Positions 26,260 through 36,151 are shown, counted from the first letter of the stretch. The stretch is DNA of 64,000 nt from Kluyvera sp046569695 (GCF_046569695.1 NZ_JBKHUI010000017.1:1-64000), one strand, 5' to 3'. The notes: generated from the sequence alone by a model not told the origin. Translations and numbers: made by a program.

Positions 26260-27906
26260 TCAGGATTTTTTCTTCTCGCGGCTATGCAGGCCACGTTTTT
26301 CCAGACCACGGTAAATCAGCTGCTGCTGAATGATGGTAACCAGGTTGCTGACGATGTAGTACACCACCAGGCCAGATGGGAACCACAGGAAGAACACCGT
26401 GAAGATGACCGGCATAAAGGTCATGATCTTCTGCTGCATCGGGTCGGTCACGGTCGTCGGAGACATCTTCTGAATGAAGAACATCGTCGCGCCCATGATG
26501 ATCGGCAGGATGTAGTACGGGTCTTGTGCAGACAGGTCGTGGATCCACAGGATAAACGGCGCATGACGCAGTTCAACCGAGGCGCTCAGCATGTAGTACA
26601 GAGCAAGGAAGATTGGCATCTGAATAATCAGCGGGAAGCAGCCACCCAGTGGGTTAACTTTTTCCGCTTTATACAGGGCCATCATTTCCTGGCTTTGACG
26701 CTGTTTGTCGTCGCCCAGACGCTCACGCATGGCCTGAATCTTAGGCTGCAGCATACGCATCTTCGCCATGGAGGTGTACTGCGCTTTAGTCAGCGGGTAC
26801 ATGATGCCACGAACGATAAAGGTGATAACAATGATGGAGAAGCCCCAGTTACCCAGGAAGCTATGGATCCATTTCAGCAGTTTGAACAGCGGCTGAGAGA
26901 TGAACCACAGCCAGCCGTAGTCAACGGTCAGATCCAGGTGCGGCGCAACGGCAGCCATTTTGTCCTGGATTGCTGGGCCGACCCACAGGGTGCTCTGCAG
27001 TTTATCTGCCTGACCTGGCTGTACCAGAACTGGCTGAGATTTGTAGCCGATAGCCACTACGCCGTTACCGAGGTTAGCGGTGTAGAAGTTATTGGTACCG
27101 TTGTTCTGTGGAACCCATGCAGTAGTGAAGTACTGCTGCAGCATGGCAACCCAACCGTTTTTAGTGTTGGTGTTCAGGTTCTCGTTATCAACGATAGTAT
27201 CGAATTTATATTTTTCGTATTTCGAATCAGACGTTGAGTACGCTGCGCCACGGAAGGTGTGCATGGTAGACAGGCCGCCAGACTGCGTATCGCGACTGGT
27301 TGGCAGTGCTGCCGTCTGCTTCAACTGACCGAAGGTAGAGACTTCCAGCGGTTTCTCGCCGGCGTTCTTCACGTCATAGCTCACGTTCACCGCATAATCA
27401 CCGCGTTTCAGGGTGAAGGTTTTGGTGAAGACGTTGCCTGCTTTATCGGTATAGGTCAGCGGAATGACGATTTCGTTCTGGCCATCGGCCATCACAAACG
27501 CATCTTTATCGACGTTATACAGCGGACGCGGGCCGTTAGCCGGGTTATCCGGGCCATCACGACCGGTTAAGCCGCTTTGTGCCTGATAGACAAACTGTGG
27601 GGTGGTTTCCAGTAACTGGAACGGTTCGTCAGATTTCAGTGCTTTCGGGTAAGCCGGAAGCAGCGCTTGCTCAATATCACCACCGCGAGTGTTGATAGTC
27701 AGCTCAAGCACATCAGTTTTAACCGTAATCAGTTTCCCTTGGCCACTGGCCGGTACGCCCTGGTCTGCGGCGCTACCCGCTGCTGTGGTCGTAGTCTGCG
27801 TGGTCTGCTGCTGGGCTTGAGGATTGTTATCCTGCTCCCAGGCTTGCCAGATCATGAAAGACACGAACAACAAAGCGATGATAAGGAGATTGCGTTGCGA
27901 ATCCAT
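26260..27906 (-). CDS. yidC: Membrane protein insertase
   Basis: 548 residues. N-terminal membrane anchor (NLLIIALLFVSFMIWQ), large periplasmic beta domain to about residue 330, then the conserved five-helix insertase core with GGCFPLIIQMPIFLALY. A basic C-terminus ends in REKKKS. It inserts inner-membrane proteins alone or with SecYEG. It starts just after yidD in the conserved rpmH-rnpA-yidD-yidC-mnmE cluster. Confidence 0.98.
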   Translation of the reverse strand: MDSQRNLLIIALLFVSFMIWQAWEQDNNPQAQQQTTQTTTTAAGSAADQGVPASGQGKLITVKTDVLELTINTRGGDIEQALLPAYPKALKSDEPFQLLETTPQFVYQAQSGLTGRDGPDNPANGPRPLYNVDKDAFVMADGQNEIVIPLTYTDKAGNVFTKTFTLKRGDYAVNVSYDVKNAGEKPLEVSTFGQLKQTAALPTSRDTQSGGLSTMHTFRGAAYSTSDSKYEKYKFDTIVDNENLNTNTKNGWVAMLQQYFTTAWVPQNNGTNNFYTANLGNGVVAIGYKSQPVLVQPGQADKLQSTLWVGPAIQDKMAAVAPHLDLTVDYGWLWFISQPLFKLLKWIHSFLGNWGFSIIVITFIVRGIMYPLTKAQYTSMAKMRMLQPKIQAMRERLGDDKQRQSQEMMALYKAEKVNPLGGCFPLIIQMPIFLALYYMLSASVELRHAPFILWIHDLSAQDPYYILPIIMGATMFFIQKMSPTTVTDPMQQKIMTFMPVIFTVFFLWFPSGLVVYYIVSNLVTIIQQQLIYRGLEKRGLHSREKKKS

Positions 27907-27908
27907 CG

Positions 27909-28166
27909 TTAGTGTTCTCTGGTATCAAATGGTCCAGGCGGGACGGGGTCGTCACCACCAGGGTGTAAAGGGTGGCATTTTAATACGCGTTTCACTGTCA
28001 ACCAACTGCCTTTTATCACTCCAAACCTGCGCAATGCCTCAATTCCGTATTGAGAACAGGTTGGCGTGAAACGGCAATGTGGCCCGAGTAGCGGACTAAT
28101 CAGGCGCTGATAGACCCGGATAAGGCCTATCAGGACCCGCGAGCCAGGCGACAATGGCGGCGCCAT
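27909..28166 (-). CDS. yidD: Membrane protein insertion efficiency factor
   Basis: 85 residues with the family motif CRFTPTCSQYGIEAL and a C-terminal CHPLHPGGDDPVP. It overlaps the rnpA 3' end by 37 bp in another frame and ends two bases before the yidC start. It is an amphipathic inner-membrane-associated protein assisting YidC. Confidence 0.95.
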   Translation of the reverse strand: MAPPLSPGSRVLIGLIRVYQRLISPLLGPHCRFTPTCSQYGIEALRRFGVIKGSWLTVKRVLKCHPLHPGGDDPVPPGPFDTREH

Positions 28167-28489
28167 AATTTTTCCAACGCTTCCGAGAGAGCACGGTTAT
28201 CGAGGTCGGCAACCCCTCTCTTTGCCACCACCACGAAATCCATTGGCGGGAGTTCATGCTGACGCAAACGGAAACTTTCACGCGTCAGACGTTTAATCCG
28301 ATTGCGTTCATGTGCGCGTTTGACGTTTTTCTTGGCGACGGTGAGACCGATACGGGGATGCCCCAGCGAATTCAGGCGGCCGAGAATGGTGATTTGCGGC
28401 GTGCCAGCCCGTTGTGGCTGCTGGAAGACGAATGTGAAATGAGTGGGAGTTAACAAACGTAACTCCCTGGGAAATGCTAGCTTAACCAC
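28130..28489 (-). CDS. rnpA: Ribonuclease P protein component
   Basis: 119 residues starting with GTG (MVKLAFPRELRLLTP). The RNR motif AHERNRIKRLTRESFR is intact. It binds M1 RNA for tRNA 5' maturation. Directly downstream of rpmH and co-transcribed with it. Confidence 0.97.
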   Translation of the reverse strand: MVKLAFPRELRLLTPTHFTFVFQQPQRAGTPQITILGRLNSLGHPRIGLTVAKKNVKRAHERNRIKRLTRESFRLRQHELPPMDFVVVAKRGVADLDNRALSEALEKLWRRHCRLARGS

Positions 28490-28506
28490 TCGAGGGGTTA
28501 GCTTTA

Positions 28507-28647
28507 TTACTTAGAAACGGTCAGACGAGAACGGCCTTTAGCACGACGACGTGCCAGAACCTGACGACCATTTTTAGTAGCCATACGAGCACGGAAGCCG
28601 TGAGAACGGTTGCGCTTCAGTACAGACGGTTGAAAAGTGCGTTTCAT
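28507..28647 (-). CDS. rpmH: 50S ribosomal protein L34
   Basis: 46 residues, too short for most ORF calling. It begins MKRTFQPSVLKRNRSHGFRA and ends LTVSK, essentially invariant in enterics. It is the first gene of the minus-strand cluster; a near-consensus promoter lies at 28750-28778. Confidence 0.98.
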   Translation of the reverse strand: MKRTFQPSVLKRNRSHGFRARMATKNGRQVLARRRAKGRSRLTVSK

Positions 28648-28749
28648 GGCGATTTCTACCTAAACTTGAATAAATTCAATGGCTTTATTGGATATCCGAA
28701 CGAAAATCGAACGATGGACACCGAAGCCATGGGTGATTAAAGAGGCCGG

Positions 28750-28778
28750 ATTGTAATAATTGTACACTCCGGAGTCAA
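28750..28778 (-). promoter_or_regulatory. Sigma-70 promoter of rpmH
   Basis: On the minus strand, TTGACT is followed by a 17-bp spacer and TACAAT, both close to consensus. It lies about 100 bp upstream of the rpmH start, leaving a leader of about 95 nt. Confidence 0.8.
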
Positions 28779-29048
28779 TTCTCTTTCCTTATTTACCGCG
28801 TAAAAAACCACGTATCACCGCAGTTTTTCGCCCGGTAAATGAGCAGCGTCCTTCACCAAAATTCGCGCAGAACATGCCGGGTGGGGGATTATACGGCCTG
28901 CCCATTAAAGCGCAAGGATCATCCTGGATCTTTGTTAGATCATTTAAGCAGAAATTTGTCGCTAGTCATTAATTTTTCCAATATGCGAAGGAAATCGTGC
29001 CTTCTCTTTATCGGGATCGTTTACACTTAGCGCTTGCCGGATCCACCC

Positions 29049-29057
29049 TGTGGATAA
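29049..29057 (-). promoter_or_regulatory. DnaA box in the dnaA promoter
   Basis: TGTGGATAA on the plus strand is the perfect DnaA box TTATCCACA on the minus strand. It sits upstream of the TATGAT element and fits dnaA autoregulation. Confidence 0.85.
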
Positions 29058-29274
29058 ATCGGGAAGAAACTGTGAGAAACAGAAGATCTCTGGCGCAGTT
29101 TACGCTATGATCCTCGGCCCGATCGCGATCGGTGGATCGTAAAAGGGGAAAATAACCGCGCCATTTCAGCACCGTGTCTGAAAGAGGTGGTTGAAAACCG
29201 CAGATAGCGGTTCGCGCGTCACCCGCTTGCATCGGGTCTTTTCGACGTGTGCCAAAAATCACGAATTTTTAATC

Positions 29275-29283
29275 TTATACACA
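29275..29283 (+). promoter_or_regulatory. DnaA box-like site in the dnaA leader
   Basis: TTATACACA differs from the consensus TTATCCACA at one position and is a permitted R-box variant (TTATNCACA). Confidence 0.65.
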
Positions 29284-29424
29284 GCATTGTTCGGGCTGCA
29301 TCTATGCAGCAACTGAATGAATCCCCGCCAGTATTCAGTTTTGCTGGCGGCAGGATCGTCAGAGGTAGCCTGCAGGTTTGCCTGGAGGATGATGTGTATC
29401 GACTTTTTTCGAGTGGAGTCCGCC

Positions 29425-30822
29425 GTGTCACTTTCGCTTTGGCAGCAATGTCTTGCCCGATTGCAGGATGAGTTACCAGCCACAGAATTCAGCATGTGGA
29501 TCCGCCCATTGCAGGCGGAACTAAGCGATAACACGCTGGCACTGTATGCGCCAAACCGTTTCGTACTTGATTGGGTTAGAGATAAATACCTCAATAACAT
29601 CAACGGCCTGCTGAATGATTTCTGCGGCGCCGATGCCCCGCAGCTGCGCTTTGAGGTTGGCACTAAGCCCGTCACCCAAACGCTAAGAGAGACGGCGAAC
29701 GTCAGCGCTCCGGCCCAGATGGCCCAGGTTCATACCCCGCGCGTTGCCCCGGCACCGCGTGCAGGATGGGACAACGTCCCGGCACCTGCCGAGCCTTCCT
29801 ATCGCTCCAACGTCAACGTTAAACATACTTTTGATAACTTCGTTGAAGGTAAGTCGAACCAACTGGCCCGCGCGGCGGCGCGTCAGGTGGCAGACAACCC
29901 TGGCGGCGCGTATAACCCCCTGTTCCTCTACGGCGGCACCGGTCTGGGGAAAACGCACCTGCTGCACGCGGTAGGCAACGGTATTATCGCCCGCAAACCG
30001 AACGCGAAAGTGGTGTATATGCACTCCGAGCGCTTTGTCCAGGACATGGTAAAAGCCCTGCAAAACAACGCGATCGAAGAGTTTAAACGCTACTATCGTT
30101 CAGTGGATGCCCTGCTGATCGATGATATTCAATTCTTCGCCAACAAAGAGCGCTCTCAGGAAGAGTTCTTCCACACCTTTAACGCCCTGCTGGAAGGTAA
30201 TCAGCAGATCATCCTCACGTCGGATCGCTATCCGAAAGAGATCAACGGTGTAGAAGATCGTCTGAAGTCCCGCTTCGGCTGGGGTCTGACGGTGGCCATT
30301 GAGCCGCCTGAGCTTGAGACCCGCGTCGCTATCCTGATGAAAAAAGCCGACGAAAACGATATTCGTCTGCCTGGCGAGGTGGCGTTCTTCATTGCCAAGC
30401 GTCTACGCTCTAACGTGCGTGAACTTGAAGGGGCACTGAACCGCGTTATCGCCAACGCCAACTTTACCGGCCGGGCGATCACCATCGATTTCGTGCGCGA
30501 AGCGCTGCGCGACCTGTTAGCGCTGCAGGAAAAGCTGGTCACCATCGACAATATTCAGAAGACGGTGGCGGAGTACTACAAAATTAAAGTCGCGGATCTG
30601 CTCTCCAAACGACGTTCTCGTTCGGTAGCGCGTCCGCGCCAGATGGCGATGGCGTTGGCGAAAGAACTCACCAACCACAGTCTGCCGGAGATTGGCGATG
30701 CGTTTGGTGGCCGTGACCATACCACCGTGCTGCACGCCTGCCGTAAGATTGAACAGCTGCGTGAAGAAAGCCACGATATCAAAGAAGACTTTTCCAATTT
30801 AATCAGAACATTGTCGTCGTGA
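29425..30822 (+). CDS. dnaA: Chromosomal replication initiator
   Basis: 465 residues from GTG at 29425 (MSLSLWQQCLARLQDEL), the start used in E. coli; an ATG further upstream at 29317 runs through the leader and is rejected. Domain II is a variable linker (about 90-130). The AAA+ domain carries GGTGLGKTH (Walker A) and LLIDDIQ (Walker B). The C-terminal domain IV holds GGRDHTTVLHACRKI, which reads DnaA boxes. Start of the dnaA-dnaN-recF-gyrB cluster. Confidence 0.98.
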   Translation: MSLSLWQQCLARLQDELPATEFSMWIRPLQAELSDNTLALYAPNRFVLDWVRDKYLNNINGLLNDFCGADAPQLRFEVGTKPVTQTLRETANVSAPAQMAQVHTPRVAPAPRAGWDNVPAPAEPSYRSNVNVKHTFDNFVEGKSNQLARAAARQVADNPGGAYNPLFLYGGTGLGKTHLLHAVGNGIIARKPNAKVVYMHSERFVQDMVKALQNNAIEEFKRYYRSVDALLIDDIQFFANKERSQEEFFHTFNALLEGNQQIILTSDRYPKEINGVEDRLKSRFGWGLTVAIEPPELETRVAILMKKADENDIRLPGEVAFFIAKRLRSNVRELEGALNRVIANANFTGRAITIDFVREALRDLLALQEKLVTIDNIQKTVAEYYKIKVADLLSKRRSRSVARPRQMAMALAKELTNHSLPEIGDAFGGRDHTTVLHACRKIEQLREESHDIKEDFSNLIRTLSS

Positions 30823-30826
30823 TCCT

Positions 30827-31927
30827 ATGAAATTTACCGTAGAACGTGAACATTTATTAAAACCGTTACAACAGGTGAGTGGCCCGTTAGGCGGGCGTCC
30901 GACATTGCCGATTCTGGGTAACCTGCTGCTGCAGGTCGCGGACGGCACGCTGTCGCTGACCGGTACCGATTTAGAAATGGAAATGGTAGCGCGCGTGGCG
31001 CTGCTGCAGGCACATGAACCGGGCGCGACTACCGTCCCGGCGCGTAAATTCTTTGATATTTGCCGTGGCTTGCCGGAAGGTGCTGAGATTGCCGTACAGC
31101 TGGAAGGCGACCGTATGTTGGTGCGCTCTGGCCGTAGCCGCTTCTCGCTTTCTACGCTGCCTGCCGCCGACTTCCCGAACCTGGACGATTGGCAGAGCGA
31201 AGTCGAATTTACTCTGCCGCAGGCGACCATGAAGCGCCTGATTGAAGCCACGCAGTTCTCGATGGCGCATCAGGACGTTCGTTATTACTTAAACGGCATG
31301 CTGTTCGAAACCGAAGGTGAAGAGCTGCGTACCGTGGCAACCGACGGCCACCGTCTGGCGGTCTGCTCCATGCCTATCGGGCAATCGCTGCCGAGCCATT
31401 CGGTGATCGTGCCGCGTAAAGGGGTGATTGAGCTGATGCGTATGCTCGACGGTGGCGATACGCCGCTGCGCGTGCAGATCGGCAGCAACAACATCCGCGC
31501 GCACGTCGGTGATTTCATCTTCACTTCCAAGCTGGTTGATGGCCGTTTCCCGGATTATCGCCGCGTATTGCCGAAGAATCCGGACAAACATCTGGAAGCC
31601 GGCTGCGATATCCTCAAGCAGGCCTTTGCCCGTGCGGCGATTCTCTCTAACGAGAAATTCCGCGGCGTGCGTCTGTTTGTCAGCGAAAACCAGCTGAAAA
31701 TCACCGCCAACAACCCAGAGCAGGAAGAAGCGGAAGAAATTCTGGATGTCTCCTACCCGGGCACCGAGCTGGAAATCGGCTTCAACGTCAGCTACGTGCT
31801 GGACGTTCTGAACGCGCTGAAGTGCGAGAACGTGCGCATTCTGCTGACCGATTCCGTATCGAGCGTACAGATTGAAGATGCCGCATCACAGTCGGCTGCC
31901 TATGTTGTAATGCCAATGAGACTGTAA
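30827..31927 (+). CDS. dnaN: DNA polymerase III beta sliding clamp
   Basis: 366 residues, full length. Three repeated clamp folds; the C-terminus YVVMPMRL forms the protein-binding cleft as in E. coli. It starts four bases after the dnaA stop, and its TAA overlaps the recF ATG by one base. Confidence 0.98.
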   Translation: MKFTVEREHLLKPLQQVSGPLGGRPTLPILGNLLLQVADGTLSLTGTDLEMEMVARVALLQAHEPGATTVPARKFFDICRGLPEGAEIAVQLEGDRMLVRSGRSRFSLSTLPAADFPNLDDWQSEVEFTLPQATMKRLIEATQFSMAHQDVRYYLNGMLFETEGEELRTVATDGHRLAVCSMPIGQSLPSHSVIVPRKGVIELMRMLDGGDTPLRVQIGSNNIRAHVGDFIFTSKLVDGRFPDYRRVLPKNPDKHLEAGCDILKQAFARAAILSNEKFRGVRLFVSENQLKITANNPEQEEAEEILDVSYPGTELEIGFNVSYVLDVLNALKCENVRILLTDSVSSVQIEDAASQSAAYVVMPMRL

Positions 31928-33000
31928 TGTCGCTCTCCCGCCTGTTGATCCGCGATTTTCGCAATATCGAAAACGCGGATCTCGCGTTATCCCCCGGCTT
32001 TAACTTCCTGGTTGGCGCCAACGGCAGCGGCAAAACCAGCGTGCTGGAAGCCATCTATACGCTCGGCCATGGCCGGGCGTTTCGCAGTTTGCAGATTGGC
32101 CGCGTTATCCGCCACGAGCAGGAATCATTTGTCCTGCACGGTCGCCTACAGGGCGCGGAGCGTGAAACGTCTATCGGCCTGACCAAAGACAAGCAGGGCG
32201 ACAGCAAGGTGCGTATCGACGGCACCGACGGCCATAAAGTGGCCGAACTGGCGCTGCTGATGCCGATGCAGCTGATTACGCCTGAGGGGTTTACTTTACT
32301 CAACGGCGGCCCCAAATATAGAAGAGCGTTCCTTGATTGGGGATGCTTCCACAACGAAGCCGGATTCTTCAACGCCTGGAGTAACCTGAAACGGTTGCTC
32401 AAGCAGCGCAACGCCGCGCTGCGCCAGGTGAGCCGCTACGCGCAGTTACGCCCGTGGGATATGGAACTTATTCCACTGGCCGAGCAAATCAGCCGCTGGC
32501 GCGCGGAATACAGCGCCGGTATCGCCGAAGATATGGCGGATACCTGCAAACAATTTCTCCCGGAGTTCTCTCTGACCTTCTCCTTCCAGCGCGGCTGGGA
32601 AAAAGAAACTGACTATGCCGAAGTGCTGGAGAGAAACTTCGAACGCGACCGTATGCTGACCTACACGGCACACGGCCCGCACAAGGCGGACTTCCGCATT
32701 CGCGCCGACGGCGCGCCGGTGGAAGACACCTTATCGCGCGGGCAGCTTAAGCTGCTGATGTGCGCGTTACGCCTGGCACAGGGCGAGTTTTTAACTCGCG
32801 AAAGCGGGAGACGCTGCCTGTACCTGATAGATGATTTTGCCTCGGAACTTGATGATGCGCGGCGTGGCCTGCTGGCCAGCCGTTTAAAAGCTACACAGTC
32901 TCAGGTTTTCGTCAGCGCGATCAGCGCTGAACACGTTCTGGACATGTCGGACGAAAATTCGAAGATGTTTAACGTGGAAAAGGGTAAAATAACGGATTAA
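31927..33000 (+). CDS. recF: Recombination mediator RecF
   Basis: 357 residues, SMC-like ATPase. Walker A GANGSGKTS near residue 30, a signature LSRGQLKLL and Walker B YLIDDFASELD. It loads RecA at gapped DNA with RecO and RecR. Overlaps dnaN by one base (TAATG), so it is translationally coupled. Confidence 0.98.
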   Translation: MSLSRLLIRDFRNIENADLALSPGFNFLVGANGSGKTSVLEAIYTLGHGRAFRSLQIGRVIRHEQESFVLHGRLQGAERETSIGLTKDKQGDSKVRIDGTDGHKVAELALLMPMQLITPEGFTLLNGGPKYRRAFLDWGCFHNEAGFFNAWSNLKRLLKQRNAALRQVSRYAQLRPWDMELIPLAEQISRWRAEYSAGIAEDMADTCKQFLPEFSLTFSFQRGWEKETDYAEVLERNFERDRMLTYTAHGPHKADFRIRADGAPVEDTLSRGQLKLLMCALRLAQGEFLTRESGRRCLYLIDDFASELDDARRGLLASRLKATQSQVFVSAISAEHVLDMSDENSKMFNVEKGKITD

Positions 33001-33028
33001 CCCAAGTTTAAATGAGCGAGAAACGTTG

Positions 33029-35443
33029 ATGTCGAATTCTTATGACTCCTCCAGTATCAAAGTCCTGAAAGGGCTGGATGCGGTGCGTAAGCGCCCGGGT
33101 ATGTATATCGGCGACACGGATGACGGCACCGGTCTGCACCACATGGTATTTGAGGTTGTGGATAACGCTATCGACGAAGCGCTCGCTGGTTACTGCAAAG
33201 ATATCGTTGTTACTATTCACAGCGATAACTCCGTTTCCGTACAGGATGACGGCCGTGGTATCCCAACCGGTATTCACCCGGAAGAGGGCGTTTCTGCTGC
33301 GGAAGTCATCATGACCGTTCTGCACGCAGGCGGTAAGTTCGACGATAACTCCTATAAAGTCTCCGGCGGTCTGCACGGCGTGGGTGTTTCCGTAGTTAAC
33401 GCCCTGTCCCAGAAGCTGGAACTGGTTATCCAGCGCGATAACAAAATTCACCGTCAGATTTACGCGCACGGCGTGCCACAGGCACCGCTGGCCGTGACCG
33501 GCGATACCGAAAAAACCGGTACCATGGTGCGTTTCTGGCCGAGCTACGAAACCTTCACCAACGTCACCGAGTTCGAATACGACATCCTGGCAAAACGTCT
33601 GCGCGAACTGTCGTTCCTGAACTCCGGCGTCTCTATTCGCCTGCGCGATAAGCGTGACGGTAAAGAAGACCATTTCCACTATGAAGGCGGCATCAAGGCG
33701 TTCGTTGAGTATCTCAACAAGAACAAAACGCCAATTCACCCGAATATCTTCTATTTCTCCACCGAAAAAGACGGTATCGGCGTCGAAGTTGCGCTGCAGT
33801 GGAACGATGGTTTCCAGGAAAACATCTACTGCTTCACCAACAACATTCCACAGCGTGATGGCGGTACTCACCTTGCAGGCTTCCGTGCGGCGATGACCCG
33901 TACCCTGAACGCCTACATGGATAAAGAAGGCTACAGCAAAAAAGCGAAAGTCAGCGCCACCGGTGACGATGCCCGTGAAGGCCTGATTGCGGTGGTTTCC
34001 GTGAAGGTACCGGACCCGAAATTCTCCTCTCAGACCAAAGACAAACTGGTCTCCTCCGAGGTGAAAACGGCAGTAGAACAGCAGATGAACGAACTGCTGA
34101 GCGAATACCTGCTGGAAAACCCGTCTGACGCGAAAATCGTAGTAGGCAAAATTATCGACGCGGCACGTGCGCGTGAAGCGGCGCGTAAAGCCCGTGAAAT
34201 GACCCGTCGTAAAGGCGCGCTGGACTTAGCAGGCCTGCCGGGCAAACTGGCTGACTGTCAGGAACGCGACCCGGCGCTGTCTGAACTGTACCTCGTGGAA
34301 GGGGACTCCGCGGGCGGCTCTGCGAAGCAGGGGCGTAACCGTAAGAACCAGGCGATTCTGCCGCTGAAGGGTAAAATCCTCAACGTTGAGAAAGCGCGCT
34401 TCGACAAGATGCTCTCCTCTCAGGAAGTGGCCACGCTTATCACCGCGCTGGGCTGCGGCATCGGTCGCGACGAGTACAACCCGGACAAACTGCGTTATCA
34501 CAGCATCATCATCATGACCGATGCGGACGTCGACGGCTCGCACATTCGTACGTTGCTGTTGACCTTCTTCTATCGCCAGATGCCGGAAATTGTTGAACGC
34601 GGCCACGTCTACATTGCACAGCCACCGCTGTACAAAGTGAAGAAAGGCAAGCAGGAACAGTACATTAAAGACGATGAAGCGATGGATCAGTATCAGATCT
34701 CCATCGCGCTTGATGGCGCAACCCTGCACACCAACGCCAGCGCGCCAGCGTTAGCGGGTGAGCCGCTGGAAAAACTGGTTGCCGAGTTCAACGCGACTCA
34801 GAAAATGATCAACCGTATGGAACGTCGCTTCCCGAAAGCGCTGCTGAAAGAGCTTATCTATCAGCCAACGCTGGTGGAAGCTGACCTGTCCGACGAACAG
34901 AAAGTGACGCGTTGGGTGAACGCGCTGGTTACCGAGCTGAACGAAAAAGAACAGCACGGCAGCCAGTGGAAGTTTGATATTCAGCACAACGTTGAACAGC
35001 AGCACTTTGAGCCGATTATTCGCGTTCGTACCCACGGCGTGGATACCGACTACGTGCTGGACAGCGAGTTTGTTAACGGTGGCGAATACCGTCGTATCTT
35101 CACGCTGGGTGAGAAACTGCGTGGCCTGGTGGAAGAAGACGCGTTCATCGAACGTGGCGAACGCCGTCAGCCGGTTGCCAGCTTCGAGCAGGCGCTGGAT
35201 TGGCTGGTGAAAGAGTCCCGTCGTGGTCTGGCTATCCAGCGTTATAAAGGTCTGGGTGAGATGAACCCGGATCAGCTGTGGGAAACCACTATGGACCCGG
35301 ACAGCCGCCGTATGCTGCGCGTAACCGTGAAAGATGCGATTGCCGCTGACCAGCTGTTCACCACCCTGATGGGTGATGCCGTTGAGCCGCGTCGTGCCTT
35401 TATCGAAGAGAACGCCCTGAAAGCCGCGAACATCGATATCTAA
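33029..35443 (+). CDS. gyrB: DNA gyrase subunit B
   Basis: 804 residues from the ATG at 33029 (MSNSYDSSSIKVLKGL); a TTG one codon upstream is not used in the family. GHKL ATPase with DDGRGIP, then the TOPRIM domain with EGDSAGG and DADVDGSHI, and the long gamma-proteobacterial insert. It forms A2B2 gyrase with GyrA, which lies elsewhere. Confidence 0.98.
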   Translation: MSNSYDSSSIKVLKGLDAVRKRPGMYIGDTDDGTGLHHMVFEVVDNAIDEALAGYCKDIVVTIHSDNSVSVQDDGRGIPTGIHPEEGVSAAEVIMTVLHAGGKFDDNSYKVSGGLHGVGVSVVNALSQKLELVIQRDNKIHRQIYAHGVPQAPLAVTGDTEKTGTMVRFWPSYETFTNVTEFEYDILAKRLRELSFLNSGVSIRLRDKRDGKEDHFHYEGGIKAFVEYLNKNKTPIHPNIFYFSTEKDGIGVEVALQWNDGFQENIYCFTNNIPQRDGGTHLAGFRAAMTRTLNAYMDKEGYSKKAKVSATGDDAREGLIAVVSVKVPDPKFSSQTKDKLVSSEVKTAVEQQMNELLSEYLLENPSDAKIVVGKIIDAARAREAARKAREMTRRKGALDLAGLPGKLADCQERDPALSELYLVEGDSAGGSAKQGRNRKNQAILPLKGKILNVEKARFDKMLSSQEVATLITALGCGIGRDEYNPDKLRYHSIIIMTDADVDGSHIRTLLLTFFYRQMPEIVERGHVYIAQPPLYKVKKGKQEQYIKDDEAMDQYQISIALDGATLHTNASAPALAGEPLEKLVAEFNATQKMINRMERRFPKALLKELIYQPTLVEADLSDEQKVTRWVNALVTELNEKEQHGSQWKFDIQHNVEQQHFEPIIRVRTHGVDTDYVLDSEFVNGGEYRRIFTLGEKLRGLVEEDAFIERGERRQPVASFEQALDWLVKESRRGLAIQRYKGLGEMNPDQLWETTMDPDSRRMLRVTVKDAIAADQLFTTLMGDAVEPRRAFIEENALKAANIDI

Positions 35444-35447
35444 CGCT

Positions 35448-35528
35448 GTAGGCCGGATAAGGCGTTTACGCCGCCATCCGGCAATGTCCTGCATTGAGCC
35501 TGATGGCGCTACGCTTATCAGGCCTACA
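35448..35528. repeat. REP/BIME element after gyrB
   Basis: GTAGGCCGGATAAGGCG ... GCCATCCGGCA faces TGATGGCGC ... TTATCAGGCCTAC. The layout is nearly identical to the element at 456-538. DNA gyrase is known to bind BIMEs. Confidence 0.9.
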
Positions 35529-35532
35529 GATT

Positions 35533-35563
35533 AAAAACGCCTGAATTTTTCAGGCGTTTTTTT
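35533..35563 (+). terminator. gyrB terminator
   Basis: AAAAACGCCTG-AATTTTT-CAGGCGTTTTTTT has a perfect stem with A and T tracts. Confidence 0.92.
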
Positions 35564-35628
35564 ATGCCTGTCGCCCACGAACTATACTTCTCTACGTCTT
35601 CTATTAACCGTCATTCCGAGGTGGAAAA

Positions 35629-36030
35629 ATGGGGCTTTTTGATGATGTCGTAGGTTCGCTGCTCAGCGGCGATGCGGGTAAATATCAGGCTATCCTGAAC
35701 TGGGTAAACGAGCAGGGCGGTATTCAGGCGCTGCTGGAGAAGCTGCAAAGCGGCGGGCTCGGTGACATCGTTTCATCCTGGATAAGCAATCAACAAAGTA
35801 ATCAATCGATTAGCAGCGATCAGATCGTCTCTGTGCTCGGCGCGCCCGCCGTGTCGGATCTGGGCGAAAAGCTGGGCACCGATGCCAGTTCCGCCTCAAC
35901 GATGCTGGCGGAATACCTGCCGAAAATCGTCGATGCGCTGTCGCCAAAAGGCGAAGTGGACCCGCAGGCGCATAACAATTTGCTGTCGGCGGGCATGGAT
36001 CTGCTGAAGGGCGGCAAGCTCTTCGGTTAG
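35629..36030 (+). CDS. yidB: DUF937 protein YidB
   Basis: 133 residues, no signal peptide or membrane segment. It starts MGLFDDVVGSLLSGDAGKYQ and has the glycine-rich, helix-forming pattern of the DUF937/YidB family. The function is unknown. ATG at 35629 is preceded by GAGGTGGAAAA. It lies between gyrB and yidA, as in E. coli. Confidence 0.9.
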   Translation: MGLFDDVVGSLLSGDAGKYQAILNWVNEQGGIQALLEKLQSGGLGDIVSSWISNQQSNQSISSDQIVSVLGAPAVSDLGEKLGTDASSASTMLAEYLPKIVDALSPKGEVDPQAHNNLLSAGMDLLKGGKLFG

Positions 36031-36151
36031 CGATGCGGCAAAAGGGGAGCACGCTTCTCGCGTTGTATCCCCGTTTTAGGCGCTACGGGCTACTGTTTTT
36101 TGAGCTTAATCGCGTTAGCATGAGAACAGACTCATCTAACCTGGGGATCTC

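Larger units (their letters stand above)
28779..29424 (+). promoter_or_regulatory. rpmH-dnaA intergenic region with dnaA promoters
   Basis: About 650 bp without a supported gene. It holds the dnaA promoters: a TATGAT -10 element at 29106-29111 resembles E. coli dnaAp2, and five GATC (Dam) sites crowd 29085-29136, as in E. coli, where SeqA sequesters the promoter. DnaA boxes are listed separately. I see nothing definite in 28800-29000. Confidence 0.75.

Noticed and set aside
25867..27237. Plus-strand ORF of 456 codons across mnmE and yidC
   Set aside because: It runs antisense through two core genes, a BIME and a terminator; composition is that of a reverse-strand shadow.
28779..29424. Chromosome origin beside dnaA
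   Set aside because: Only two DnaA boxes and a Dam-site cluster typical of the dnaA promoter are seen; the 13-mer AT-rich repeats of enteric oriC are absent. In enterics oriC lies near mnmG and mioC, beyond the atp operon.
29317..29424. Longer DnaA from the ATG at 29317
   Set aside because: The extra residues have no match to DnaA, and the GTG start at 29425 is used in E. coli.
33008..33871. Minus-strand ORF of 287 codons in gyrB
   Set aside because: Antisense shadow of a highly conserved gene; no ribosome-binding site and no recognisable protein features.
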